A stretch of DNA of 64,000 bases, from the NCBI GenBank assembly GCA_043816955.1, contig JBDRHL010000115.1, positions 9,331 to 73,330 of the forward strand, read 5' to 3'. The notes under the pieces were generated by a model. The model did not search any database and had not been told where the DNA came from. It saw only the letters and a list, made by a program, of their open reading frames with translations. Shown piece by piece: positions 33,149 through 42,126 of this stretch. Each line of letters begins with the position of its first letter. The stretch's first letter is position 1. The position numbers were made by a program, and so were the translations under genes. Source of the DNA: JBDRHL01 sp043816955. GTDB taxonomy: Bacteria > Planctomycetota > Phycisphaerae > Sedimentisphaerales > CAYZTY01.

Positions 33149-34108
33149 ATGGCGGTATTAGTAGGGATAGATGAATCCGGCTACGGTCCGATACTCGGGC
33201 CTCTGGTAGTCTCCGCAACGGTATTTTCAGTGCCTGACAGCCTGCTCAGGCAGGATTTATGGCAGATTCTTTCTGACAGCGTCGCCAAAGACAAAAAGAA
33301 CCTCTCAGGCCGTTTGCTTATCGCCGACAGCAAAAAGGCTTACAGCAGGTCAACCGGCATTGGCCATCTGCGCCGGACCGTCCTGGCTGTCGCTTCAATC
33401 CTGGGAAAAAACGTCAGTAGCGCTTCTGAACTGATAACAATGCTTTGCCCCGACTGCATGGAAAGGCTCCGGGCTTATCCGTGGTATCAGAACGTCCAGG
33501 AATTCCCGCTTTCTTCTGAGCAGGGCGATATCCCTATCGCAGCAGGCGTATTGAAACGCAACCTGTCCGCCGGTTCGATGGAACTGCTGGCGATTCGCAC
33601 CGCGGTACTGGATGTTGGTTACTACAACAAAATGGTCGGGGCTGTCAGAAACAAGGCCGGCGTGCTTTTTACAGCCGTCTCGAGCCTTGTAAAAGAATCT
33701 TTCGATAACTTTGGCGCCGAACCTATGCAGATAATTATTGATCGCCAGGGAGGACGCACCGACTATACCTCACTGCTGATGCGAATGTTTCCTGATATGT
33801 CATTAAAGGTCTTGCGACAGGACAGCACTGACAGCAGCTACGAGCTTTACACCACTGCCAGGACAGCCCGGGTGCACTTTGTAATTGATGCGGATGACAG
33901 ATTTTTGCCGGTCGCTTTATCCTCGATGGTCAGCAAGTTTACCCGGGAATTGCTGGTTGAATGCATAAACCGCTACTTCACGTCCCAATGTACCCATCTG
34001 AAGCCCACCGCCGGATACTGGAAGGATGGGAGCCGTTTTATCGCCGATCTCAAAAAGCATATTCCAGATGTCAAATATGACAGCAATCTTTTGATTCGAA
34101 GCCGATAA
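33149..34108 (+). CDS. RNase HII-like protein, extended
   Basis: The 319-residue product begins VGIDESGYGPILGPLVVSA, a close relative of the RNase HII start GIDEAGRGPLAGPVV. It has ADSKKAYS in place of the LxDSK motif and a later acidic strand IIIDRQGGR that could supply the third metal ligand. It is about 100 residues longer than usual RNase HII, and the usual catalytic tail is not obvious. It may cleave RNA in RNA/DNA hybrids, or be a divergent RNase H-fold nuclease. It runs convergently into gdhA, 7 bases apart. Confidence 0.7.
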   Translation: MAVLVGIDESGYGPILGPLVVSATVFSVPDSLLRQDLWQILSDSVAKDKKNLSGRLLIADSKKAYSRSTGIGHLRRTVLAVASILGKNVSSASELITMLCPDCMERLRAYPWYQNVQEFPLSSEQGDIPIAAGVLKRNLSAGSMELLAIRTAVLDVGYYNKMVGAVRNKAGVLFTAVSSLVKESFDNFGAEPMQIIIDRQGGRTDYTSLLMRMFPDMSLKVLRQDSTDSSYELYTTARTARVHFVIDADDRFLPVALSSMVSKFTRELLVECINRYFTSQCTHLKPTAGYWKDGSRFIADLKKHIPDVKYDSNLLIRSR

Positions 34109-34115
34109 GCATCCA

Positions 34116-35381
34116 TTATGGCAGCAGACCTCTGGCATATACGCCCTGAACGACTCTGCTGACAGCAATGTTCATGGCTGAGTCACGCATGCTCAATTTA
34201 TTTTCACGCGAATATGTGTGCACCTCTTCAAACTTTTCTCTCATGCGCTTTCCGAGCCTCTCATTAACCAGTTCCAGCGTCATCTGTTCTCGCTGCGTCT
34301 CCTGAGTGTATTCAAGATAGGAAACAAACACACCGCCGGCGTTGCAGAGAATATCAGGTATGACAAAGATCTTGCGCTTGTTCAGGATTTCATCAGCCGC
34401 CGGCGTTGTCGGTGAGTTTGCTGCCTCGGCGATGATCTTAGCCTTGATTTTCCCGGCATTTTCTGCGGTTATTTGGGATTGTGTTGCTGCGGGTATCAGT
34501 ATATCGCAATTACTCTGCAAAACTTCCTGATTTGTTGCTGGCAGGCCATCTGGGAATCCCTTTACCCCGCCGGTCGCTCTGACATGTTCAGCAAGAGCTT
34601 CTATATCAATACCGTCGTCGTTAATTACTCCGCCGGAAATGTCTGATACACCGATAACTGTGGTACCAAGCTTTGCGATTTCCACAGCAGCCACCGAACC
34701 CACGTTGCCGAAGCCCTGAATGGCGATACGGCAGTCTCCCTCCTTCAGGCCCATAGCATCACAGGCGGCGCTGATTGTGTAAACCACGCCCTTTCCCGTC
34801 GCTTCACGTCTGCCGACAATTCCCCCAAGGATAACGGGTTTACCGGTTACAAAACAGCCGTTTGTGATTGATGTTCCATTAGAATAAGCAATACAGTCGC
34901 GAACGTGGCCCATATCCTCTTCGTTTGTTCCCATGTCCGGTGCGGGAATGTAAATCTCAGGCCCCATGTGACGCCTTATTCCTCTCGTGAAAGAACGCAT
35001 GATGATTTCTTTGGTATCCTGGGCAAGTCCCGCCGGGTCAAATTGAATACCCGATTTACCGCCTCCGAACGGCACCCCAACAAGCGAAGTCTTCCATGTC
35101 ATCTCCATCGCCAGACCTGTAATATCATCAATAGTCACAGACGACGCCATTCGTATGCCCCCTTTGGCCGGCCCCAGGGCATCATTGTGCCGAACCACAA
35201 AGGCCTTGATGTGGATAGTTCTGCCGTCTGAAAGAGCCGGGTTGATGGTGATCTCGATTTTCTCCTTGGGCTCCAGAATCCTTGCAAGAATCGCTGCATC
35301 AAGTGATAACCGCCTCGCCGTTTGCTGCAGATTGTACAAGGCTGTTTGAGCTATACTTTCGGTTTTTATTATCTCGACCAT
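34116..35381 (-). CDS. gdhA: Glutamate (Glu/Leu/Phe/Val) dehydrogenase
   Basis: A 421-residue dehydrogenase linking 2-oxoglutarate plus ammonium with glutamate. Substrate-site lysines are in GPAKGGIRM and VPFGGGKSGI, the catalytic Asp region in PAPDMGTNEEDM, and the Rossmann fold in IQGFGNVGSVAAVEIAK. Length and motifs match the hexameric ~420-residue group. It may have a structured leader: a perfect GC-rich hairpin lies 60 bases upstream of the ATG. Monocistronic. Confidence 0.95.
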   Translation of the reverse strand: MVEIIKTESIAQTALYNLQQTARRLSLDAAILARILEPKEKIEITINPALSDGRTIHIKAFVVRHNDALGPAKGGIRMASSVTIDDITGLAMEMTWKTSLVGVPFGGGKSGIQFDPAGLAQDTKEIIMRSFTRGIRRHMGPEIYIPAPDMGTNEEDMGHVRDCIAYSNGTSITNGCFVTGKPVILGGIVGRREATGKGVVYTISAACDAMGLKEGDCRIAIQGFGNVGSVAAVEIAKLGTTVIGVSDISGGVINDDGIDIEALAEHVRATGGVKGFPDGLPATNQEVLQSNCDILIPAATQSQITAENAGKIKAKIIAEAANSPTTPAADEILNKRKIFVIPDILCNAGGVFVSYLEYTQETQREQMTLELVNERLGKRMREKFEEVHTYSRENKLSMRDSAMNIAVSRVVQGVYARGLLP

Positions 35382-35440
35382 AATTCAACACCTGTAAAAC
35401 TGTTCAGTATCTGTAATAATCCAAAACATACAATATTAAA

Positions 35441-35461
35441 CGGCGGCCGCACATGCCGCCG
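35441..35461 (-). promoter_or_regulatory. GC-rich hairpin in the gdhA leader
   Basis: CGGCGGC (35461-35455 on the minus strand), a 7-base loop and GCCGCCG (35447-35441) form a perfect 7-bp stem. It is followed by TTTAATATTGT, a weak T-rich tail. It lies between the possible promoter and the gdhA start and could attenuate transcription. Confidence 0.35.
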
Positions 35462-35480
35462 CTGCTTCTTGTTGACTGGT

Positions 35481-35511
35481 AGTATTCTCATATCTACACA
35501 AAACTTGTCAA
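35481..35511 (-). promoter_or_regulatory. Possible gdhA promoter
   Basis: A perfect TTGACA (35511-35506, minus strand) is followed after 19 bases by AATACT (35486-35481). The long spacer makes this uncertain. Confidence 0.35.
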
Positions 35512-35667
35512 GTCTTTTTTAATTCCCTGGTAAAATGGCTAAGGACTTCCATGGATTTGGGTGGACAGGAACCAAAGAACCATGTAAACTGTCTCTTATT
35601 GGAAGATGGGCCTTGTGGATGAAAAACACTGATCCAGGCATAAAAAGCAAAGGCAGGATAAAAACAA

Positions 35668-35738
35668 TGGGGAATAGTGTAACGGTAGCACGACTGACTC
35701 TGGATCAGTTAGTCGGGGTTCGAATCCCTGTTCCCCAG
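35668..35738 (+). tRNA. tRNA-Gln (anticodon CTG)
   Basis: A full 71-base cloverleaf. The acceptor stem TGGGGAA pairs with TTCCCCA, and the D-arm GTGT/GCAC is present. The anticodon stem ACTGA/TCAGT has loop CTCTGGA (anticodon CTG at 35700-35702). The T-arm is CGGGG-TTCGAAT-CCCTG. The discriminator is G; CCA is not encoded and a TTTTC run follows. It reads CAG codons. Confidence 0.95.
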
Positions 35739-35745
35739 TTTTCTT

Positions 35746-36516
35746 CTACAGATCAAATTCAGCAACTATGAAAGTATGATCACTGGGTTTGATCGCCAGC
35801 CGGGGCCTTCTGTCTATGTAGCTCGATATGCTTTTTTGGGAAAGCACCTGCGTTGCCATGATGTGATCCAGCCGCCAGCCGAGATTACGCTCACAGCCAT
35901 TGATAATCCGGTAGTCCCAGAACGTAAACTGGCCCTCTTCTTCGCAGTGGAGTCGAAAAATATCCACAAAACCCCATCTCATAACCTCTCCCAGTGCCTT
36001 GTGCTCTGCAGGGTGAAAACATACACTGCCTGAGAGTTTGTCAGGATCATATACATCACGCGGCTCAGGGGCAACATTGAAATCGCCCATCCAGAGAACA
36101 TAATCGCAAGGCTTGAATTTCTTCGCAAAATATGTCTTCAGTCTTTTGAACCACTGCAGCTTATATTCGAATTTATCCGACTGAACGTCATAGCCCTGAG
36201 GAATATATGTGTTCACAACATTGATCCCTCCGATCGAAGCCTTTATCAAACGAGCCTCGTCTCTGGGTTCATTCAGCAGGCCGTATTCCACATTAACGAT
36301 TCTGTCTCTGCTGAAAATCGCCACGCCGTTATATTTCTTCTCACCTCTGAATACATAGTTGTAGCCGCTTTGCTCAAAAGCCTCGTGAGGAAAATCCTCA
36401 TCCTGAACCTTGGTTTCCTGCACACAGAGAATATCCGGCTGGTTCTGATCCAGCCAGTCAAGAATTATGCCCACCCGTGACCGGAGCGAATTGGCATTAA
36501 AACTTGCCGCCTTCAT
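35746..36516 (-). CDS. xth: Exodeoxyribonuclease III
   Basis: A 256-residue AP endonuclease/3'-5' exonuclease. Family motifs are FNANSLRSR at the start, CVQETKVQDEDFP with the metal-binding Glu, YNGVAIFS, MGDFNVAP, LDHIMAT and KPSDHTFIVAEFD with the catalytic Asp-His. It acts in base-excision repair, like the endonuclease III encoded at 6.4 kb. The stop is 7 bases from the 3' end of tRNA-Gln on the other strand. Confidence 0.95.
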   Translation of the reverse strand: MKAASFNANSLRSRVGIILDWLDQNQPDILCVQETKVQDEDFPHEAFEQSGYNYVFRGEKKYNGVAIFSRDRIVNVEYGLLNEPRDEARLIKASIGGINVVNTYIPQGYDVQSDKFEYKLQWFKRLKTYFAKKFKPCDYVLWMGDFNVAPEPRDVYDPDKLSGSVCFHPAEHKALGEVMRWGFVDIFRLHCEEEGQFTFWDYRIINGCERNLGWRLDHIMATQVLSQKSISSYIDRRPRLAIKPSDHTFIVAEFDL

Positions 36517-36707
36517 ATCAGCTATGTCCCCATCGATTCAATGCCGCCAAAAATCCGGCTCAATAGATCAGTCACAAAAATTCGGTATTTCAGGGCTTGT
36601 AAAGCCCCGAACAAAAGCGTAGAATTCATACATTGATTCTAACTGATACCGTAAAACGGTCAACGCAAAAACTCAGGCTGGGCCAAATCATATAAGGACG
36701 TGTGATT

Positions 36708-36842
36708 ATGGTTAACAAGGTTATTCTCCTGATTCTGTTGGCTATCTTTGCCATAGGCGTGGCTGGATGCCAGGCACTTCATGGGCTGGGAGGGGATATC
36801 CAATGGACAGGGGAAAAAATACAGGAAGCAACGACGCAATAA
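36708..36842 (+). CDS. Entericidin-like small lipoprotein, 44 aa
   Basis: ATG 36708 follows TATAAGGACG. The product is a hydrophobic signal (KVILLILLAIFAIG) ending in a lipobox VAGC, then a short amphipathic tail with the entericidin pattern G-x2-I-Q-x2-G-E-K-I. Entericidin A/B family lipoproteins are tiny envelope lipoproteins; in E. coli they belong to a stress-linked toxin/antidote pair. Only one copy is present here. The end lies 27 bases before the 3' end of the convergent glycosyltransferase gene. Confidence 0.75.
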   Translation: MVNKVILLILLAIFAIGVAGCQALHGLGGDIQWTGEKIQEATTQ

Positions 36843-36868
36843 TCCCCCTCTGCCGGGCAGTTACCAGT

Positions 36869-39232
36869 TTACGTGAGTTTCTTAACTGCAGCTTTGCCGG
36901 CTGCCGTTTGCGTGGATATACTTTCGATCTGGGTCCGTATTTCCACCTGTCCTTTCAACGTTGTCTCCTCGACACCAGCTAGCCCATAGCGGCCCTTGTC
37001 CAAACCCGTGTAATCTCCCAAAACACACAGCACGGCAAGCAGAAAGCTCACTGTACTTTCGGCTCCCTGGTTGAGATTCGCACCGCCCGGTCCAAGCCCG
37101 TCACAGCATCCTTTCGTCTTGAAATCATAAAGCGGTATGTGCAGGTCATTGTCGCCGAGAAACCAGTCAAACGCCTTCTTGCGAAGCACCAGGAACTCCC
37201 GATTATTCAATGCCTCATATGCGGCCCCCAACATCATCACAAGACTTGCAACCTCTATGGGCTGCTGATCAAATGCGGCGCGCTGGCCGCCTCTGGGGTA
37301 CCAGCCGTTACAGCCGATGAAGCTGAAATGGTAACCGTTGAAAATGTTTTTGAGTAAAAAGTCACACGTGGTTTTGGCAACTTCAAGATATTTTTCTTCA
37401 CCAAGCGTTAGAAATGCTGCAAACAACGCGCATGGCAGAATGGCATTATCGTAGGTAAGCTTGTTTTCAAACCACTGCCAGTCTCCTGTGCTGTTGGTCT
37501 CATACAACCTGGTCAGGCTGTCGCCGCAATATATAAGCTGACGTTTGATAGCGCTTGCGCCGGGGAACTGCTTCAGATAGTCGCTCATTCCAACTATCGC
37601 ATAAGCCATCCCGCGCGCGGACAGCGCCGCGGTATGGCCGACAGACCGGTCAAAAAAGTCCTTCATGACCGGCAGATATGACGCCGACGGAGGTTTGGCC
37701 ATTACCGTCCCGAAGGCCCACAAGACCCGACCCATCGCATCATGGACAGGTTCGTTCTTCCGCCAACATCGGTCAAAATCCATAAAATTATGAATCGTGC
37801 CCTCACTTCGCTGAGAGTGACAGATAAATGAAAGATACGTGTCAAAAAGTCGCAGTGCCTCTGCATCGGCATACTGATCATAATATCTGGCCATCGCAAT
37901 TGCGGCACGGGCATTGTCATCCGTGCAGTACCCATGTCCACGATCCGGTATGGTGAACTTGGCATGCTGGAACAGCCCCGTGTCGTCGGTCAGTCTTAGC
38001 ATATGGTCCAGACGCGGCTCTGGTACTTCATTTACCGAGACCGTCTCGTGGATACCTGCACTGAGAACACCAGCCGGCGTTCCGCGGTATTTTGCGCTGA
38101 AAAGCTTCCAATACGCCTGACCTATTTTAGGCCAGGTTATAGCCCGCCCGAAATCATACGCCTTTCGTCTTTTTGAATAGAACAGGCTGCTATCGTCAAA
38201 TAGTTCGATAATCGCTTCGGCAATATGTTTGGAGTCTCCAAACCGGACCAGCATACCCCGGCCTTCAGCCAGCAGTTCCTCGGCTGCCCAGTATGGTGTC
38301 GAGACCACTGCATTGCCTGCCCCCACCGCATAAGCCAGCGTTCCACTTGTCAACTGCTCACGCGCAAGGTAGGGTGTTACGTACAAGTCCGCGGCACAGA
38401 GAAAATTGTGCAGTTTCTCGTCTGTCACAAAACGGTTATGGAATATCACGTGATCCTGAAGCTTAAGGTCCTTAACCATTCGCTGAAGCATGAATCTGTA
38501 AGACTCACCGTCATGACGTATGACCTCCGGATGCGTCATGCCAAGAACTATGTAGAGCACCGAAGGATGGGCTGCAATTATCCTCGGCATGGCACTGAGC
38601 ATAACTTCGATACCCTTGTTCTTGCTCAAAAGCCCGAATGTCAGTATGGTCTTACGGCCATCCATATTGAACTGATGCTTGTAGTAGTTGCTGTCGACAA
38701 AAGGCAGATCCGGGATTCCATGCGGAATTAACTGGATTTTTTTCTTCGGCACTCCATATATGTTCTCGAGCATCGAAACGCCGCGCTTGTTCATCACAAT
38801 TACTTTTTCAGAAAGCTCACAGACAGCGACCATGGACTTAAAGTAATCATCGCCGGGTTCAATTAAAATTGTATGAAGCGTTGTAACAATCGGGGCATTT
38901 AAGTTGCTCAGGAGCAAACCCAGATATGCCCCGCCGTCTCCGCCGAAAAGCCCGAACTCGTGCTGAACACAAACAACGTCCACATGGCTGAAGTTAACAA
39001 AGTCGGCCGCACTTAGATAATCGTTCTTAACATTTGTGCGGATCTCGAATTTTACCGGCTCACTGAATCGGTACTGATTTGCCCCCTGCATGGCGACAAC
39101 CAGCGGCTCAAATTCACCCCCTGCAGCCTTGGCGGTATTTGCTATCAAATCGGACGTAAAAGTAGCTATGCCACACTGCCGTGGTGGATAAGATGATATG
39201 AAGGCAACCTTCCTGGTTGAACATCTTGCCAT
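36869..39232 (-). CDS. GT4 glycosyltransferase with C-terminal alpha-helical barrel domain
   Basis: A 787-residue cytoplasmic-looking protein. Residues 1-~410 form a GT-B glycosyltransferase of family 4 (FISSYPPRQCGIATFTSDL; GLLSKNKGIEVML; the donor-site region REQLTSGTLAYAVGAG). After a linker, residues ~430-760 look like an (alpha/alpha) barrel of the glycoside hydrolase/phosphorylase kind (GHGYCTDDNARAAIA, HNFMDFDRCW, DWQWFENKLTYDNA, GWYPRGG). The tail carries Thr/Lys-rich low complexity. Such fusions occur near mannoside metabolism genes in other bacteria, but the substrate cannot be told here. Start ATG 39232. Confidence 0.8.
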   Translation of the reverse strand: MARCSTRKVAFISSYPPRQCGIATFTSDLIANTAKAAGGEFEPLVVAMQGANQYRFSEPVKFEIRTNVKNDYLSAADFVNFSHVDVVCVQHEFGLFGGDGGAYLGLLLSNLNAPIVTTLHTILIEPGDDYFKSMVAVCELSEKVIVMNKRGVSMLENIYGVPKKKIQLIPHGIPDLPFVDSNYYKHQFNMDGRKTILTFGLLSKNKGIEVMLSAMPRIIAAHPSVLYIVLGMTHPEVIRHDGESYRFMLQRMVKDLKLQDHVIFHNRFVTDEKLHNFLCAADLYVTPYLAREQLTSGTLAYAVGAGNAVVSTPYWAAEELLAEGRGMLVRFGDSKHIAEAIIELFDDSSLFYSKRRKAYDFGRAITWPKIGQAYWKLFSAKYRGTPAGVLSAGIHETVSVNEVPEPRLDHMLRLTDDTGLFQHAKFTIPDRGHGYCTDDNARAAIAMARYYDQYADAEALRLFDTYLSFICHSQRSEGTIHNFMDFDRCWRKNEPVHDAMGRVLWAFGTVMAKPPSASYLPVMKDFFDRSVGHTAALSARGMAYAIVGMSDYLKQFPGASAIKRQLIYCGDSLTRLYETNSTGDWQWFENKLTYDNAILPCALFAAFLTLGEEKYLEVAKTTCDFLLKNIFNGYHFSFIGCNGWYPRGGQRAAFDQQPIEVASLVMMLGAAYEALNNREFLVLRKKAFDWFLGDNDLHIPLYDFKTKGCCDGLGPGGANLNQGAESTVSFLLAVLCVLGDYTGLDKGRYGLAGVEETTLKGQVEIRTQIESISTQTAAGKAAVKKLT

Positions 39233-39326
39233 TTCCTAAACCCATCTACTAACTGAGGTTGCACATAATTAAAAACATTCTATGACCAATTTATACCCCT
39301 GTCAAGCAAAAAAAAGACCGCCCCGA

Positions 39327-39896
39327 TTAATCAATGTCCTTAAACGCCGCCCCGAACACCTCTGCTGTGAAAAAGTACACCTCCGTCAATGGATCTTTCC
39401 ATGCATTCGGCTCCATGTTCGCTTTGTGAAGGCAGCAGTATGAAAGAAACTCTTGTCTGCTCCAGCCCGTCTCCGTAGCAACCTGAGGCAAAAAGCATCC
39501 GCTGTTGTACCCCCGCTTGATATAAATTCCGTCAATACCTAACCTCAAACTCAATGGATCTTCCGTCCGCCGCAAAGGCGACAAAACCGAGATTTCGATA
39601 TCAAGGCTGTCAAATTCATCCGCAGAAATCCTGTTCGCACTAAAACGCGGGTCCTCCGTCGCGGACGCTATCGCCATCTCCGCAACAAGTTCAAGCAGCG
39701 GCTTGTCTGATGTGAACCGCCCTATGCACCCCCTAAGCTGATCGTCACTCTTCAGCGTTACGAAGCAACCGCAATGTGCCTGTAACTCGGGATCGTCACA
39801 TTCCACCCTGCCTTTACCATGACCGGTTATCGCGCCGAGCACTGCGTCCCGGGCAACTTTCAACAGGATTTGTCTCTGCGAATCATTCATAATCAA
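39327..39896 (-). CDS. AMMECR1-domain protein (AmmeMemoRadiSam protein A)
   Basis: A 189-residue protein with the AMMECR1 signature LRGCIGRF, the block ATEDPRFSANRIS and the C-terminal TGWSRQEFLSYCCLHKA. In many bacteria it is encoded with a MEMO1-like protein and a radical SAM enzyme, forming the AmmeMemoRadiSam system of unknown function. Neither partner is in this window. It overlaps the YqaA-like gene upstream by 4 bases; an internal ATG two codons later is an equal start. Confidence 0.88.
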   Translation of the reverse strand: MIMNDSQRQILLKVARDAVLGAITGHGKGRVECDDPELQAHCGCFVTLKSDDQLRGCIGRFTSDKPLLELVAEMAIASATEDPRFSANRISADEFDSLDIEISVLSPLRRTEDPLSLRLGIDGIYIKRGYNSGCFLPQVATETGWSRQEFLSYCCLHKANMEPNAWKDPLTEVYFFTAEVFGAAFKDID

Positions 39897-40540
39897 TGCA
39901 ATAATTTTAGCACCAGGAATCCACCTGCTAGCAATATCACAAAAGCGAGCGTAAGCCAGTTGAAGTATTTTTCAACAAATGGACGAATTGATTCACCCTG
40001 CCACCGAAACAACCCCGCTACGAGAAAAAACCTTGCGCTTCGACTTATCGCTGAAGCAATCAGAAAACCTGCAAAAGATATCTTCGCCACTCCTGCCGAG
40101 ATCGTACACACCTTGTAAGGAAGCGGAGTAAACCCGCAGGTAAATACAATCCAGAAATCCCATTCATCGTAGCCTCTTTTGAATTTATCAAAATTCTCCT
40201 GCGTAAAACCCAACCCGCCAAAATGAGCAAAAACCCAATCTCCTATCTGATGCCACAGAAATATGCCTATACCATAACCCACTATCCCCCCCAGCACCGA
40301 AGCGATAGAACACGCTGTCGCAAACCGCCACCATTTCCGAGGCGCCCCAAGCGCCAAAGGCGCAAGCAGAACATCAGGGGGAACAGGAAAAAAGCTTGAC
40401 TCCGCAAAACTCAGAATAAACAAAGCCCGACTGCCGTGCCTCGTGTCGGCAAAGTGGATCACCCAGTCGTACAATCGACGATGCCAGTGCCACCATGCAA
40501 CACCGACCTGCTGATCACATCCTTTTTCACTGTCGATCAT
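39893..40540 (-). CDS. YqaA/DedA-family (VTT domain) membrane protein
   Basis: A 215-residue integral membrane protein of the VTT/SNARE-associated type. The family motif is at FAESSFFPVPPDVLLAPLALG, with a later G-F-T-P-L-P-Y-K turn. Four or more hydrophobic segments are seen. DedA relatives are lipid scramblases or transporters. ATG 40540 is preferred over 40651, because AAGGGT lies directly upstream and the longer form would overlap the divergent ispE start. Confidence 0.82.
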   Translation of the reverse strand: MIDSEKGCDQQVGVAWWHWHRRLYDWVIHFADTRHGSRALFILSFAESSFFPVPPDVLLAPLALGAPRKWWRFATACSIASVLGGIVGYGIGIFLWHQIGDWVFAHFGGLGFTQENFDKFKRGYDEWDFWIVFTCGFTPLPYKVCTISAGVAKISFAGFLIASAISRSARFFLVAGLFRWQGESIRPFVEKYFNWLTLAFVILLAGGFLVLKLLH

Positions 40541-40602
40541 TACCCTTAAACCCTCGCAATTTTCTGGTAAACAATACCGCCGCTTGTTTATAATGTCAAC
40601 GT

Positions 40603-41538
40603 ATGGATTCTTCGATAATGCCCGGATCAGATAGTATGAACTGCAAAGCACAGTTTGAAGAGGCGCAAGGGCGTTTGCTCGTCCGTGCCCCGGGGAAAAT
40701 AAATCTTTCTCTGCTTATCGCAGGTAAAAGGCCCGATGGTTTTCATCAAATCGATACTATCATGGCCAAAATAAACCTCTATGATGAGCTGATTTTTCAA
40801 CGTTCGCAAAAACAAGGTATAAAATTGCACTGTACAGGCAGTTATTGGGCTCCCCCCGGCCCTGATAATCTCGTCTTCAAAGCCGTCCAATTGGCCTGCC
40901 GGATTGCACAAAAAAGGCCGCAAATCAAAATTACCTTGAAAAAAAACATGCCCGCCGGATCAGGCCTGGGCTCAGCCAGCAGCGATGCAGTAGCTGCACT
41001 ATTGGCAATTAACCGCTTTGACAACCTTCAGTTATCACGCGAAAGCATTCTCGCTGCCGCAACACAACTAGGAAGCGATACCGCATTTTTCCTTTCAGGT
41101 CCCTTGGCCAGATGTACCGGCAGAGGTGAAAATGTACAAAGAATGGAGCAAAAGTTCAACTTTTCCGCACTCCTTATCCTGCCAAACATAACTGTCTCTA
41201 CAAAAAGAGCTTATGAAGAATACCGCCACGACCCAGACTATTTCAGAACAGTTGAAAAAAAAATTATTAAGCTAATTGAAAAAAACAGGATTGACCTGAT
41301 TGCACAAATATGCGCAAATATGTTACAGCAGAGCTGTTTCCATTTGCACGAAGAACTCGTGCAATTGAGACGAGACATTGAGAATTTGGGTATCAGCCCC
41401 CTCTGTCTCAGCGGCAGCGGAGCGGCTATGTTTTATATGCTCCGCGGCGATGACCTGAAAAACGCAAAGAACTACCAGATAATTCTCGATCGCAAGATCG
41501 CTTGTAAAAGCGTTATTGTGAGCAACAATAGATGGTGA
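40603..41538 (+). CDS. ispE: 4-diphosphocytidyl-2-C-methyl-D-erythritol kinase
   Basis: A GHMP kinase of the non-mevalonate isoprenoid pathway, 311 residues from ATG 40603. Motif 1 is VRAPGKINLSLLI, the ATP loop is MPAGSGLGSASSDAVAALLA, and the C-terminal motif is LSGSGAAMF. A perfect -10 TATAAT lies at 40589-40594 without a good -35. It would put transcription start at about 40601, so ATG 40618 or 40636 may be the real start; family alignment allows any of the three. spoVG follows 21 bases downstream, as these genes are near neighbours in several phyla. Confidence 0.92.
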   Translation: MDSSIMPGSDSMNCKAQFEEAQGRLLVRAPGKINLSLLIAGKRPDGFHQIDTIMAKINLYDELIFQRSQKQGIKLHCTGSYWAPPGPDNLVFKAVQLACRIAQKRPQIKITLKKNMPAGSGLGSASSDAVAALLAINRFDNLQLSRESILAAATQLGSDTAFFLSGPLARCTGRGENVQRMEQKFNFSALLILPNITVSTKRAYEEYRHDPDYFRTVEKKIIKLIEKNRIDLIAQICANMLQQSCFHLHEELVQLRRDIENLGISPLCLSGSGAAMFYMLRGDDLKNAKNYQIILDRKIACKSVIVSNNRW

Positions 41539-41559
41539 ACCTTTACGTGAGGCACAAAA

Positions 41560-42000
41560 ATGGAAATCAGCGAAGTTAGAGTAAAACTGGTGTCCGGCAA
41601 CAAAGACGACAGACTGAAAGCGTTTTGTTCCATGACTCTCGACAATGAGTTTGTCGTCCGGGATATCAAGGTCATCGAAGGAAGCAGCGGCTACTTTGTC
41701 GCTATGCCTTCAAGAAAGATGAGTGACCACTGTAGCAAATGCGGAAGCAAGAATCACCTCAAGGCAAAGTATTGCAGTAACTGTGCGGCACAACTCCCCG
41801 AAAACCGTATGAGGCAGGATACAAAGGGAAGATCAAAGTTGCATGCTGACATCGCACATCCCATCAACGCTGACTGCCGCAAAAGAATTCAGGAAACAAT
41901 CGTAGCCGCTTTCACCGATGAACTCCAAAAAGCCGAGCAGCCTGGCTACAAACCTCAGGAAATGGATACCCCTGACGAGGAAGTTCCTGAGATAGTCTGA
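41560..42000 (+). CDS. spoVG: SpoVG-like regulator with an inserted zinc ribbon
   Basis: A 146-residue protein. The start ISEVRVKLVSGNKDDRLKAFCSMTLDNEFVVRDIKVIEG is SpoVG, as is AMPSRKM. A four-cysteine zinc ribbon (CSKCG...CSNC) is then inserted, and SpoVG resumes with HADIAHPINADCRKRIQETI. The acidic tail is extra. SpoVG is a nucleic-acid-binding regulator; the zinc ribbon may alter the target. A good ribosome site (GAGGCACAAAA) precedes ATG 41560. Confidence 0.9.
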   Translation: MEISEVRVKLVSGNKDDRLKAFCSMTLDNEFVVRDIKVIEGSSGYFVAMPSRKMSDHCSKCGSKNHLKAKYCSNCAAQLPENRMRQDTKGRSKLHADIAHPINADCRKRIQETIVAAFTDELQKAEQPGYKPQEMDTPDEEVPEIV

Positions 42001-42126
42001 CAATCTTACCTCTCCGAAAAAGCAAAACTGCTGCTCCTGTGGACATAAGTGCCGGCATCGACGAACTGCTCTGACACCGGCAGAATTGCCGAATAATGAT
42101 GTTGTTCCCGCTGACCGCTCAGACGC

